From Anticarsia gemmatalis (lineage: Eukaryota; Arthropoda; Insecta; Lepidoptera; Erebidae): a stretch of 64,000 nt of DNA. The stretch spans positions 4,030,001-4,094,000 of the forward strand of contig NC_134769.1 in the NCBI RefSeq assembly GCF_050436995.1. Direction: 5' to 3'. Each line of letters opens with the position of its first letter. Within the stretch, counting starts at the first letter, position 1. The position numbers and the translations under genes are program-made. The notes under the pieces are model-generated. The model made no database searches, was not told the DNA's origin, and saw only the letters and a program-made list of their open reading frames with translations. Of this stretch, positions 47,656-59,888 are shown in pieces.

Positions 47656-49978
47656 TATCTATGTTTATCTATAATTTTTATCCTACGAAGACAACATTTA
47701 TCCCTTTCAAAAATAGGGCATTACAAGCTTTGCAGAATTCATCTAAGGTGTCATGTAGACGACTTATATACCATATATTACCACAGATTTTCCAAACCAA
47801 GTACTCAATTTATAGAAAATATTATAAGAAAAAGCATTTAATTTTCTGTACTCATACTCACGATCACGATATTTTTGATATCAAATCTTTCAATTTGTAA
47901 CTTTTATCGATAACGGCACATCACTAGTACTCGAATTGAGTTATTAGCCCAACACCTTAAGGTTCTCTTCTTTGTAAAAAGTAATTTCCTTGTAAAATCG
48001 TAATAAATAAGCACGATTTATCCGAGCGATTACTGTAACTACGACATTTATATCGGCACATAAACCTCGTGTTATACATACTGTTGCCTCGGGATTCGTC
48101 TGCATGTTCACGTTTATTATGCAAGTTTATAATCCTTTTATGACCCACTTATAGTAATTTTACGAATGTCGACACATCTTTGAAGGTTTAGTTAAGTATT
48201 ATAGAATATTATACGAAGGATCAGTTAAATAATATATAGACATTGGTGTAGGGCAATTTTCTACAGTTGGTAATATCGAGTTTTCGATAACACTGCGATA
48301 CGCTTATTGATTTAAAGGAGATATAGAATCTTGATTGTAGTTGTAGAAATCGAACAGTTTGGGCAAATAAAAGTAAACCTATAATAAATTATGTAATTTG
48401 TTAATTGTAGTTGTTGCTAAATGTTGTGTAGTTAATTTTTAAAGTAACTGGAATTACTTTATTATTTAAATCAAATCTATATAGGTCTTGAAACATCTAG
48501 TTTAAGGACTAAATCATAAAATTAACATTACTATACTTGGAAAGAAGGCTCTATCCTGGAAAGTGTTCAAAACAAGTAATTTATACGCGCCTACTGGATG
48601 ACCTTCCCTAACCTCTCGTAATAAGGTCAGCCGTTTAATTTCCAAATATTTTCAAGAGGGCAGGTGATATTAAAAGTGTCCTCCTTAGCTATTCAGTGAG
48701 GGCTACCTTTAACGGCATTCTTGGAGTGCCCAGCAAATGACCGTCACGGCACGGACATCATTATGAGTTTAGAAAAATGGCGACCGAAACGTGTTCAGTT
48801 TTGCATTAAGCGTTTTGGGGGTCTCTTAGTATATTATCTACTCACATGATGCCTGCTATATAACTGTATGTAATATATACTTTGCAAAATGTCATATGAC
48901 TATATAGTTACATGTATGTTATTATGTACTTCGGTAATGTGTTAGACATATACCATGGAATGTACAACTGCTTGTATTATAATATGATAGTAAATGATGT
49001 AATTGATTCTGTTTCTGATTAATTTTGCTCGGACTGAAAGTGGGTTGGCTGTCTCTTTTATGTAACAACGAATTTAAGCCTGTAAAACGGTTTTAACAGT
49101 CTTCAGATACTTTTTAATTATATTAATGAGGGGTTTTCAATTCTCTTTAGGTTTTGTTACTTATTTGTCAATTAGGTAGATTAGTTTCAGAAATCTACAA
49201 GTCTATCTTTACAATCACAGTCAATCAGGTAGTTCTGATAATGATATTTGTTGGTTGCGGAGTGATTTCGCGACAAACATAACAAACATCTATCTATGAA
49301 CATAAAATATTCAACTTATTTTTCAACATTTCAAAGGTAATAAACAAACAAACATACAAAGTAAAGCAAGTGAGTAGACGAGTGTAATTTAAGTGAAATC
49401 TTTATCATTTGACGTCCCCTGTAACACTTACGGCGCCACTGAATCTTATTCGATATCGGACACTGCGTCTCTTGCTCACGAAACATGGAGAAGGACTTTA
49501 GAAATACTGCACATAATAAATTATAATTCTGAAGTAAAGTCGGCTAACCTACCTGATAGTTTAAGTGGCACTTTCATTTCATATGCTTATAGATACTTAT
49601 TCAGGTGTGCTGGAACCGGCAATTGAAATTATGGAACTTAAGATTCGACTTATTTTTTTTATTTCCGTTTTTTGGATTGTGGTTAATATTTTAAACTGGA
49701 CTAGAAGAAAATCTACTAGTAGATTGAAATATACCGCAATAGCAACACAAAAAGGTTTTTAGCTAATCGCATAAGCTGCAATGCCGGTTCTCAAATAACA
49801 CTTCCGAAAAACTACTGCACGAAACTATATTATAGGATTTTCTTTGTTCCGGGTAAAAGTCTTAAAATCGCGAGATTGTTTTCCATAGCTGAAAGCTGAA
49901 GTAGCAAAGAGCTTCTCAGAACACAGATACAATCTGATTTCACCTTTACAGTTTCCTATTTCTTTTATTCAGATCTCC
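47656..49978. other. No gene seen
   Basis: Possible highly decayed MITE family B trace near 48240-48300 (TTTTCTACAGTTGGTAATAT); otherwise unassigned. Confidence 0.45.
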
Positions 49979-50216
49979 ACGCATGTTATGCCCGAGAGTA
50001 TAGACAGCATATGAAATAAACCATAGTTTCACCAATTTTAATGTAAGTACAATTAATTGGAGGCGAGCCAATTGCCATACATCAGACACGTTACCAAACT
50101 CCAGGAATATTGAGAATAGTAACACCGCACTTTGTCCAAATCGGGAATCGAACCCGAGACTTCGTGTACAGCAGTCGTATAGGTACACTACAACCCAGAC
50201 GGTGCAGCCCACAGAG
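49979..50216 (-). mobile_element. tRNA-derived SINE, family 2
   Basis: Reverse copy: tail complement ATGTTATGCCCGAGAGTATA (49982-50001), body complement ACACGTTACCAAACTCCAGG, B-box complement GGGAATCGAACCCGAGAC (about 50144-50161) and head complement ending near 50216. The B-box is nearly perfect. Confidence 0.8.
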
Positions 50217-52669
50217 GCAGCTAAATCTTTATTTGATTACCGTATAATCGTTTGATAAACTATCCATAATTACAATAACAAATTTATTAATGACGCGATT
50301 TACATCAGTTTTCAGTTAAATAGATTCAATTAAAACTCCCCGGATTAATCGTGGTTAACGAACGTTGATTATTTATAATTAATCTGATTGAAATCAAAGG
50401 GAGATTGATAAGCGTTCAGCTGTGACTGATATGTGAATTTGGGAATGTTATTTATTGAGTATTATGCAGAGTAAGTGATTTCTTTGACTGTGTAAAATGT
50501 GACGGGAAAGTTCCGTGTTTCATAATCAACTAGCTATTGATTGAGGGGGTTAAACTAAAATGTAGTAACAGTAAGGGTATAAAAAAGTACGTATGGGTAA
50601 TTCACAGTCAATAGATTTCATTATATTATAGAAATTCTTCACTAATGTAATTGGAAAAAGTATTTAGAATCATGCCAAAGAATCGGTGATTTCATAAGTT
50701 TTTAAAACATTAACTCGGGTTAACCTAAAGTAATTAATCCTTCTGACTACGACTAACTGTTGTATTATGTTCGATATTTGCAACTTTTTCAGTCAGCATA
50801 ATATATCTAATATTATCATGGTACGAGTACATAACATAAAAAAATACATAAATAAGCAAAGAAAAGTCTGTCTCCCCACTCTTCCTTCACCTCGGAGCGC
50901 TGTAATTGAAATCGCCTGGCCAGGAAACGTTACTACTATAGGTATTTCACAAATGGAAATATAAGAACGGCTATGTTTCTAATTCTGCCAGGCTGCGCTG
51001 CAAATCACCAACTAAATTGGTTTTTAAATAAAGCTCCTAGCTATCCTTAAAAAAGGTAAAATGTTTGCAACAGTACAGATACATGTTGTGAAGGATTTTG
51101 TCTCTTTCTGTTTTGTTTATTAATTGAGTTATTGTGGAATTGGTAACGATAATTGTTCTTAGAATATTTGTCAGTTTGTGCTAGTTACTATAGAATCCGG
51201 CCGCTATGATACTAGTTGAGGTCAATATAAGTCTGTTTGGACTAAAACGTTGTGTTTATAAGAGTGATTATGGAGTTATGGACCGTTTCTTTATTGAGAA
51301 GTGTGGCTCTAGAGTTAAGACAGTTGCTTCAATAAGAGCCAGTGGATTTGAGTCTCAATTGACAATATTAACGTGTAATGTTTCCAGCTAATTTTAACAC
51401 AATTCATTATTAACTTGTTTTTCTTTAACCTAATTCAAATCCTTCTTAATAAATTATAAAAAAAAGAATCCCATGATTTTGTTCTTAAATGAGTCGAATT
51501 TTTTTCAAATGCCTACGATCGATACACTTGAACAAATTGATGAGCAGTCGAAATGAGCTGTGTAGTCGTTCTCCGCTCAAAACTATCTGTTGTGGAAAAT
51601 GACGCTTAGAAGGGAAATTTATTAATATCAGATAAAGATACGCAATTTTGTTGGATATTTTGTGATTATAGTATATAATATCTAGTAAAGTGACTTACCG
51701 GTATTTTAAATGCGCACGTCATAAACAGCTGAAACAATGAAACAATAATAGGATAACATTTTTTAACTGGGTCTTGCAGGTTGTCATATGAAACGCCCAC
51801 TAGGTGCGTTTCTCACTCTGCAACATTATATTACAGCATCATTGTGTTTATTATTTACTGCAAATAAAATCATTGAAATTGCAAGCATGGGATCAAATAC
51901 AGACTACCTACTTAGTTTTCAAAATTCAAAACCTAAGCGGTTAAAATGGGAAACAATAACTTTGTGCTAGCGCGCCAGAGACGCCCTAATTAGCTAGTTA
52001 GATAATAATACAATGTTAAAGATAAAAAACCATTATACTTCATTAAACATATTCGAACAAAATATGGTAAACAAACAATTTATACAGTGTAAATATAAAA
52101 CCTTCAGTTTTTGCATCGGCAATAACGAAATAAAATTAATTGCATCTTGTTCGGTGTTCGTTGGAGGGAAATTCCATTATGGCTGGCTTTGTTGATGCTA
52201 TTTACCTATGAACTCACTCTCTGTACCATGGGTCGAAGTAGGGCGGGGTGATTTTATTGGTTTTATATTTATACAAATATCCTGAGGAAAGTCTATCACT
52301 AGAAGCGGTTTTTCATAAAAAATAGGGAAATTTTGAATCTGATGCTACTTCTACTGCAACTGTTTCATTGTTAAATTTTAAATAAGAACAGTGTTTATTG
52401 AGGCTATTCATTACCGTAAAAGTTAAGAATATATAATTCTTTGATTCAACACAAACCGATTTACTTTTATTAGGACTTTTACTTTATTATATATTCCTAC
52501 TTAAGAATGCGGAAAAAAATTAAAACAAAGAATTATCACATACTTACTAATTACACACCAACACGTCGCTGTTACGGCATATGATTTGCATTTCACCCAA
52601 AAAAATTATGTTAATACCATAATAGCTCTTTCAGGTAACCACCCCTCAGGTCTAGTTAGTAGACAACCT
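50217..52669. other. No gene seen
   Basis: AT-rich; frames of about 60 codons only. Confidence 0.55.
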
Positions 52670-52900
52670 AGTGTCAAAGTTGTTCATGCCGCCCGAAAGG
52701 CCTTTCACTGTTATCTTAATTGACAACAACCGGTATCGGTTAGACCAATAGACCGTGACGGGACCGACTTTTTACGTGTTCTCCGAAGCACGGAGACGCT
52801 CAGTTCAAATAGTACTATGCGGTCACCCATCTATAGAATGACCGCGCCAAGGTTTGCTTAACCCACAGATCGTTTACCGACCGGTGAGCACAACTGGCAA
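52670..52900 (+). repeat. Dispersed repeat, family 4
   Basis: GCCGCCCGAAAGGCCTTTCA, GGACCGACTTTTTACGTGTT, CTCCGAAGCACGGAGACGCT, ATGCGGTCACCCATCTATAG, TTTACCGACCGGTGAGCACA. A shorter version is at 14972-15080. I recall this as a common moth repeat; class not determined. Confidence 0.6.
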
Positions 52901-54012
52901 TGAGAGCTCAGGTGTAACTACAAAAATTAATTCAAAATATTAAATGTGAACTCAAAATATGAACACGATCACCAATATCGTGAACAAGCGAACAGAACGA
53001 GGTGACAAAACATGTTCAATGTTGTCCAATCAACCGTCACGATCGTTATTGACGCCAACATTTTTCAATACAATAGTGTGAATTGTTTTAATTATATTAT
53101 GTTTGGTACATGTATGTAGGTGATGACGAACTATAATTATTTTATAACCTTGTTAAAATATCTTTATAAACATATTACAATAACAGAAGTCGCATCATCG
53201 TGTACTCAACAATGACGATTCAAAATAGGCTATAGATGGTAAAAGCGAAAAGACAGAGATTAAGTGTACGATTTGCAATTTTAGAAACCACAAATCTTTA
53301 CAGATAATTTCATTTTTAATTTCTCTAGTTGTCACTTCAACGTATGAATTCTCATTACAGGGATACAATCTATAATTTAAATTGGTAAACTGGCAAAATC
53401 ATTATTTGCTGCTCTCCCCAAAAAAATTGATCCTGGAAACATAAAAATTTACAACAGTCCGCACATACTTAATACAGCAGGCAAACTCCAATCAGAGTCT
53501 CACACCTTCACCCGTCAATAATTAATCAGCTCGCACTCAACCGGTTAATCAAAAAAACACTCTAAAAACATGTTGTCGAACCAATTAAAAAGGAAAAACT
53601 GAGAGCCATAGTCAAACAGCGGCAAACCAAACGCAGGGAAATCTGCTCGTGAAAAGTGCCCCTCGCCGCCAGAGGGCGCTAGTTGTTTGCGGATTTCCCG
53701 GATAACAATGGCCGGGCGATACCCGGGGCTTTGTTTTCACTTATCCGGGAATACCCAGGTCGCTCGTTACTCAAATAGCCTCGATGTGTAGTTATGGCTG
53801 GCGAGTTTCAAATAAAATTACGTTTAGATGTAATGATTGTTTGGATGTAGAAAGCGGAACGATCGTTATGGTGAGAGAATTAGTCGCCAAAGTTGCCTTT
53901 GGTAGTCAAGATTCGATTTTAATTTGTTAGGTCCGAAAATCTTTTATTTAATATTCCATGATGCCAGGTGTTTTAAGGCAGTCAGGCCATAGATTGGTGC
54001 AATATCGAAATT
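52901..54012. other. No gene seen; regulatory-looking patch
   Basis: AT-rich except the GC-rich segment 53620-53790, which holds the CTCF-like motif and inverted repeat annotated separately. Confidence 0.5.
53666..53751. promoter_or_regulatory. GC-rich patch: CTCF-like motif and inverted repeat
   Basis: CCGCCAGAGGGCGCT (53666-53680) fits the CTCF core CCASYAGRKGGCRS at all but one position. Just downstream, TTCCCGGATAA (53695-53705) and TTATCCGGGAA (53741-53751) are perfect 11-bp inverted repeats 35 nt apart. Resemblance only; no gene is nearby. Confidence 0.35.
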
Positions 54013-54153
54013 TTCTGCCACTATTGACACCCGCCTAGTTATCGACAAATTTTGAATGAAATCCCATCAGCCCCCTAGTGAGCATCGTAGGAACTAATTC
54101 TTAAATAAATTTAAATGTGAAACACAGAACCGACTGTAGAAAAATCGCCCTAC
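54013..54153 (+). mobile_element. ~180-bp MITE family B, decayed
   Basis: CTGCCACTATTGACACCCGC, CTAGTTATCGACAAATTTTG, CATCAGCCCCCTAGTGAGCA, then CCGACTGTAGAAAAATCGCC and CTAC. Internal deletion around the AAATGTCAAACTCTCG segment. Confidence 0.65.
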
Positions 54154-55104
54154 AGTTACATTCGATTAATAGTTCCTATGCTTGAGTTTTTGCAAGTCAA
54201 ACCTATTTTTCTATTCTTTCGTTATATTATTTTCTTTATAAAAGTCTCTTGTCTACCTCTCTGGCCAAATACAGGTTGTCATAACCAATTTAGTGAGTTA
54301 GAACAGTTTTAGACACGTCAAATTAGTCGGCCTCCTATCTCACTCATTTCACATCACACACGGACACGGGTTGATATTTATGACACTTCTAAAAATGTTA
54401 GAACCCTTTTTCCATGGGTTTTCTATGGCTTATTTTATATAAAAGAAAATAGAAAATATTTTTTTGTTTTCATTTACACTTTTGTGTCTGTATATTGTGA
54501 TATACACTTATTAAATATTCACAATCCTCCCGCCTTAAATATCCCCTCCCTCCCACTTTTGCCCAGCTGTGGGATAGTAACTGGAAAAAAAATTGTGTCT
54601 ATCAACGTATTATTATTAAACAGTTTACTTTTTTTCAACAAAAAATACTTTATTATATTAATTTAAAAAAAAAGAACTCTTCCAGGTCACTGTGTATCAA
54701 AAAACAACACTTCCAGTAATAAACTTACTACCACCATCATTAATGCTATACTTGACTCAAATAAGTATCAATTTTATTTGGTATTTAGAGCATGGAGACC
54801 GAAACTATCACATCATAGAAGAAACATATTTCACCTACCGAAAAAGCGATAGAGTTATCCCATAATGATGTCGCAAAAATGCCGTGCACACACCCCATTA
54901 GTCTGACAAACATCCCTAGTAATTAAACACAAAATGAAGTAACCATACATACGGGACAAAGCAGTCTGCACTCCGCCTTATTGCTATATACAGGGTGCTA
55001 ACAAGCTCCTCTCAAAAGAGGTTTTATTTTTAGTTTGCCAAGTAATATGTCAAAGGATACGTGAGCCGTTTAGTTTTTTCTTTTGTGACCTGCTTTTTGT
55101 ATTA
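54154..55104. other. Left flank of the Tc1 element
   Basis: AT-rich; a possible short reversed LINE tail at about 54540-54590 (TGCCCAGCTGTGGGATAGTA). No gene. Confidence 0.45.
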
Positions 55105-55131
55105 CACTGCCGGTCAAAAGTTTGAGACCAC
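55105..55131 (+). repeat. Left terminal inverted repeat of the Tc1 element
   Basis: 27 bp, exact reverse complement of the right end. TA precedes it at 55103-55104. It lies downstream of the transposase stop codon. Confidence 0.95.
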
Positions 55132-55286
55132 CTACATAAAAGAAGGAAAATGGAATAAAACTCAAAATATAAAACAAAATATTTAATTATTATTTAAAAT
55201 ACTTATTTACTAATATACATACTTCTAAAATAAAACAAAACAGTAGAGAAATGACAATGGTATACATCAAAAATGCCCTTCATATC

Positions 55287-56330
55287 TTAAACAGATTTTT
55301 CGTCAAAAAATCCACCTTTACACTTTATCACTTTTTTCACTAGTCTCGGCATACGAGCAATTAATTTATTTATTGTCTCTGGTGAAATATTATTCCAGCT
55401 CTCCTGTAACACCTTCCACATGTCTTCTTTGGAGGAGGGACAGCAATTGTGGACATTTCTGTCCAGCTCTTCCCATAAAAGCTCAATTGGATTGAGATCC
55501 GGGCTCTGAGGAGGCCACACCATGTTTTTTAACACCCCTTCTGTCTCTTTTTGTTCCAAAAAGCCCCTGAATAATTTTGAACTGTGCTTTGGATCGTTAT
55601 CCTGCTGGAAAATAAATCCATCGCCGATTAATCGCAAACCAGACGGAACGGCATTTTGCTCTAGTATTTCTTTATATTGCTCCTTTTTCATAATTCCGTC
55701 GACTCGTACCAAATCTCCGGTTGCGTGGCTCGAGAAACATCCCCAGACCATAATGGAACCACCTCCATGCTTGACTGTTGGCACCACACAGTCTGGCATC
55801 ATCTTTTCCTCGGCGCTACGTCGAACAAAAACTCGTCGTTTTGATCCAAATATTTCAAATTTGGATTCAACTGTCCAAAGAACTTTTTTAAAGTCTTCTT
55901 CAGACCAGTCTCGATGGGTAAGGGCCCACTGCATCCGTTTCCGTTTGTTTTGTGGCCTTAGTAGTGGTTTTCGTACAGCGACGCGACCAAACAACTTGGC
56001 ATCTCTCAATCGTCTTTTTACTGTAGTCACTGACACAGGTTCGGATCGGGTTTTATTCACTTCAGCGCAGATTTCTGGTGCTGTTAGGCGTCTATTCCGC
56101 TTGCTGGTAACGGCGATAAAATTATCCTCGCTAGAAGTAGTAGCTCTCGGCCTTCCTGACCGCGGACGATCTTGATTAGTGCCAGTCTCCTTGTATCGGG
56201 TTATTGCGTTATGAACACAAGTCTTCGATAACTTAAGTTGAGAGGCAATCTCACGTTCAGATTTGCCTTCGTTGTGTAAAACAACTATGACAGCACGAGT
56301 TTCACTGCTAATTTCGCGCACTTTTCCCAT
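55287..56330 (-). CDS. Tc1-family transposase, active-site Asp replaced by Val
   Basis: The 347-residue product is a cut-and-paste transposase that would bind the element's inverted repeats and insert at TA in the nucleus. The ATG at 56330 opens with MGKVREISSE, the usual Tc1 start. Residues about 5-50 form the first helix-turn-helix and GRPR lies at 59-62. A second DNA-binding segment runs from about 70 to 120 (LTAPEICAEVN, VTTVKRRLRD). The catalytic domain shows GGGSIMVWGCFS at 189-200, FQQDNDPKH at 241-249 and SPDLNPIELLWEEL at 276-289. These supply Asp244 and Glu283, with 38 residues between them. The first catalytic Asp should lie in the WSDESKF-type motif, but here the motif reads WTVESKF and Val154 replaces it (codon GTT, 55869-55871). 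Length is normal for the family and there is no frameshift or stop. Known: the acidic triad coordinates the metal ions. Inferred: this protein cannot catalyse transposition, but could still bind the repeats. Confidence 0.95.
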   Translation of the reverse strand: MGKVREISSETRAVIVVLHNEGKSEREIASQLKLSKTCVHNAITRYKETGTNQDRPRSGRPRATTSSEDNFIAVTSKRNRRLTAPEICAEVNKTRSEPVSVTTVKRRLRDAKLFGRVAVRKPLLRPQNKRKRMQWALTHRDWSEEDFKKVLWTVESKFEIFGSKRRVFVRRSAEEKMMPDCVVPTVKHGGGSIMVWGCFSSHATGDLVRVDGIMKKEQYKEILEQNAVPSGLRLIGDGFIFQQDNDPKHSSKLFRGFLEQKETEGVLKNMVWPPQSPDLNPIELLWEELDRNVHNCCPSSKEDMWKVLQESWNNISPETINKLIARMPRLVKKVIKCKGGFFDEKSV

Positions 56331-56706
56331 TTTAAGATGTCTTTACTATCACAAGGATGAGCTCAGACTAAACGAGATAAAAAAAGATTAACTTCATGAA
56401 AACTCAGGTAATAAATATGTTTTAAAACGTTTAAATAATCCTAAATTCCAGTTAACAAGAAACAAAAGCAAAATATTCAATGTTTTGGTCGGCTCATAAA
56501 AAAATTACAATGATTTACCATTTGGTCGTTGCGCGGCGTTCATTGATGTTTTGAAACAATAGACCTTTCTAGGACGATAAGATAAAAATATATAAAGAAA
56601 AGGTTCTTAGAAATTCTCTAATAACAATAGAATACACAGATGTTCAAATTAGGTCTTTACCATATGTACTTTTGAAATAATTTGTTGGTGACGAAGATTC
56701 TTACAA

Positions 56707-56733
56707 GTGGTCTCAAACTTTTGACCGGCAGTG
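56707..56733 (-). repeat. Right terminal inverted repeat of the Tc1 element
   Basis: 27 bp, exact reverse complement of the left end. TA follows at 56734-56735. It lies upstream of the transposase start, so this end would carry any promoter. Confidence 0.95.
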
Positions 56734-58454
56734 TATATCATATTTTGTTGTGTTTTCAAAGCAGGAAATGAAATAAGTATTGTGTTTAGTCTAATTAGAT
56801 CTCTAATGAAGATAGTATGACGTATTTTTACAAATTCTTTATGCGGCAGTTAGTGTAAAGGCAAGGAAATCATTTACTCGAAAAGCACAAATACAATTTT
56901 GTAGATCGCATGCAGATAATACCGGTAAAGTTATGAAAAAACGACTAGGTACTCTTGACGTTTGTAATAGCAGGTATATAACCTGAAGTATATACCTATT
57001 AGTAGATGAAATTATCTTCTTATCAAACAGAAGATGAAAAAAGAATACCAAAGACCTTTATAAAATAATTCAAAATCTTTTTACAGAATAATTTCCTCTT
57101 TACCAAAAGTAAACATCGGAAAGGCCGTAAAATAATAAAATAGGAGCATGTACGAGAAGTAAATAGCATAAAGGAAAAACATAGAATTAACGTTGTTACT
57201 GAGCCGGCAACAGGCGTCACGCAAATTAATCTAATAGCCTTCCATAAGTAATGACATTTGTAAATGAAATCGACATTCATCTTATTTGGGCAACATCCGA
57301 CCTTAAAATAAACACGCTGTGTTTTTGCTACATATAGATATATAGAGACTTAATATTTAGTCGTTGCCGACACACATACAATTATATCTACAAAGGACCA
57401 TAATTCTCGAAACTACCATTTGTAAATCATACGAATATTTGATTTCTGTAGGAAATCAAGCTCACAATTTCAGACTTTGTTCCTAATAAAATGTATGATG
57501 CCACCACATAATTTCTAAACTTATCTAGAAAAATCTATACGTAAGATAAATGTTACAATAAAATGACAATTGATTTCTCAAATATAACTATAAAGAAACA
57601 TTATTTCGCAGGCATAGCAACACAGTATTAGAATTGATCACACACTCTACGATTTTCATGACCTCATTTATACAGCACCACAAAGTACATACAATCGAGA
57701 CTATTGCCTAGTTTCCTACAGCTCTCTCCGAGGAATACTGGCTTTTTTCTTACCTTTATTTTCAACAGTTTTCTTCAAACAAGAGGGAAATAAAAATCAT
57801 GAGTTAAGATGTAAAAGTAACAAAGAAACTAAGCTTTTTAGTGCATAGCTATTGTATGCGGTTTTGTGCGCAATTTCCTTGATTTTCAAAAGAAAATAAA
57901 TGTTTTTTGATATTAATAAAAACTTCAGAACATTTACAGAATATTAAGGCATTAATGGTGCTTCGAAATAACACTTTTATCACATAGTATAACGGTATGT
58001 TTATTATTATCTCAACCTTTTTACCTTTGAACACCTTGGTTTTCTCAATTTACAAGTCTTGCGTATTTACGCAAGACTATTTTCACTGCCGTAACCATAT
58101 CATAATAGGTACCAGTAACACGATTCTACTGTAACCTAATATTATGATTGTTAGTTAATCTACTTATAATATAGTTAGAAGTCAACATAGTGCCAGAATT
58201 CAAGCTTCAATAAAAAATATTCAAAATTACTACACATGAAGCTTCAGCAATACACAACCATTATATTTTCCCATACAACTTTTAGACGCACTTACAGAGG
58301 CAGACCACCAAGCTAGCTACAAAATATTGTACATAAAAGTCTCCTCATCCCGTATACATCAAAACGCACTGTCTATCAGTGCAGGCTGCGATGCATGCCT
58401 GTGGCTTTTGTTGTGCTTTTAAAAAAGGCATCGCGTCAACAATGAGCTAGGTAC
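56734..58454. other. Right flank of the Tc1 element
   Basis: Opens with the TA duplication; afterwards AT-rich DNA with short frames only. Confidence 0.55.
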
Positions 58455-58603
58455 ATGTCCCGTCTCCGCCTGGCAATAACGCATTATGAGGGGTTCGACT
58501 CTCGCGAGCATACGACATGGGAATTTGTTAAACTTTTGGTTTGAAGACTAACATTAAAACTGCCTACCCCTATGGAAAAAAGGTGTGCCATTTTGTATGT
58601 TTT
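58455..58603 (+). mobile_element. tRNA-like head plus family 3 tail, decayed SINE
   Basis: A B-box-like GAGGGGTTCGACTCTCGC (about 58489-58506) lies about 50 bp before ACTGCCTACCCCTATGGAAA and AAAGGTGTGCCATTTTGTAT, the family 3 tail. The combination suggests family 3 is itself a tRNA-derived SINE. Divergence is high. Confidence 0.45.
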
Positions 58604-59888
58604 TAGTATTTAAACTCGGTAACTAAGATTTTATTGATTATCAGTACTTATTGCTTGTAATGTTTTGGCTGACTTAAAACCTACAAAATCAGATATAGCT
58701 TTTAACTATATTATGATACAGCATGCGTTTAATAGCTTATTATTAAGTTATGTCTTATTTACTACTAAAATACAGAAACGGTACTACACTACACTTCTAA
58801 AATTTTGGGTGTCGATAAAGCACGATAAAGAGACAGACACGTTAATTAAGTACATAACTTAAACATGTACTTATGTAATAAGCGCTACTTGCATTCGGCG
58901 TTATTCGTTTGGCATTTGATAATTACACTTTCCTCTATAGTAAGATTTTCTTTTCATCCTATGATTAACAACAGTCAAAAATCAAAATTTCTAAAACCTT
59001 TGTCAGCATGTTCGTCTCAATATCTCCCCGTATATCCCAGGGTACTCTCATCACGAACCGTTGATTGTAGGAGCTCCGACTTGACAATGGTTACCGCTAA
59101 ACTCCAGTTGTTTGCGAACGGACCACCCTTTGAAGACAGACAGACGCATCTATTAAAAATATTCGCAATATTAAAGCTTTGAGCCTGTAAAGTTGTATTA
59201 GTTGCGGAACGGAAGGGATAGTCTGGAGTTTATTGTAGTCGTTTATCTCTATACGAGTGTATTTCTCTGCTTAGAATATGTTTTTACTATCGGTGCTCCA
59301 ATGTGCAAATTAAAATGTACAAATTCTTTCGAAATATACGGTAGGTAGGGGGTTTCATACTAAATGTCCGTTTGCTCGAAAATTTGTCGTAATTATATTA
59401 TTTATAGTAGGAAAGGAATTGCTCTTCAAAAGGTTGTAAGGATTATAATGATAAGGTACGTCGTAGATACTGTGGTAACTTTACTGTCAATTAAAAAAAA
59501 GTTTTATTGCATTTTAAAAAAGAGTTTAAATAATGATTTATTCAAATTATAAGGAATTTACTCAACTGTGTCAATCTCAAATAATATTTATAATCTCTAA
59601 TTCCAATATAATCTACTAAAGTCATAACAAAAATGCAACAAAAACAAACCCACTATTTCAATTTCAATCAGAGCAATATATTTTTACATTTGATCGGTAC
59701 ACAAGAGGAAGGAATAAATATGGCCGCGGCTCTGACTGACAGCATACAACGATTAGCACTCTTCACTAGGAATACAACGCTAACTACGTATTATATCCAT
59801 ATTTGTTTTGTATACTAATATTAGAAGTTTTATGATTCGTAATTAGTAGAGAGTAACAAATAAAAATATACACATTTAACCGATAATT
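58604..59888. other. No gene seen
   Basis: A 105-codon frame at 58865-59182 (with a slightly GC-richer middle) has no motif I recognise and lacks splice or promoter context. Confidence 0.5.

Larger units (their letters stand above)
55105..56733 (-). mobile_element. Complete Tc1/mariner-type DNA transposon
   Basis: The element is 1,629 bp, bounded by inverted repeats at 55105-55131 and 56707-56733 that match over all 27 bases (outer end CACTGCCGGTCAAAAG). TA stands directly outside both ends (55103-55104 and 56734-56735), the target duplication expected for Tc1/mariner. It carries one open frame, the transposase on the minus strand, with about 375 bp of AT-rich sequence between the start codon and the right repeat and about 155 bp between the stop and the left repeat. 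The perfect repeats and unbroken frame argue for recent insertion. The encoded enzyme nevertheless lacks one catalytic Asp, so this copy probably could only move if another copy supplied transposase. Confidence 0.95.

Noticed and set aside
48240..48305. Possible eleventh copy of MITE family B
   Set aside because: Only a short, highly diverged end is visible; could be chance.
55522..56175. 217-codon open frame on the plus strand
   Set aside because: Exactly antisense to the Tc1 transposase; a shadow of its codon bias with no similarity of its own.
58865..59182. 105-codon frame
   Set aside because: No similarity or coding context; chance-level length for the window.
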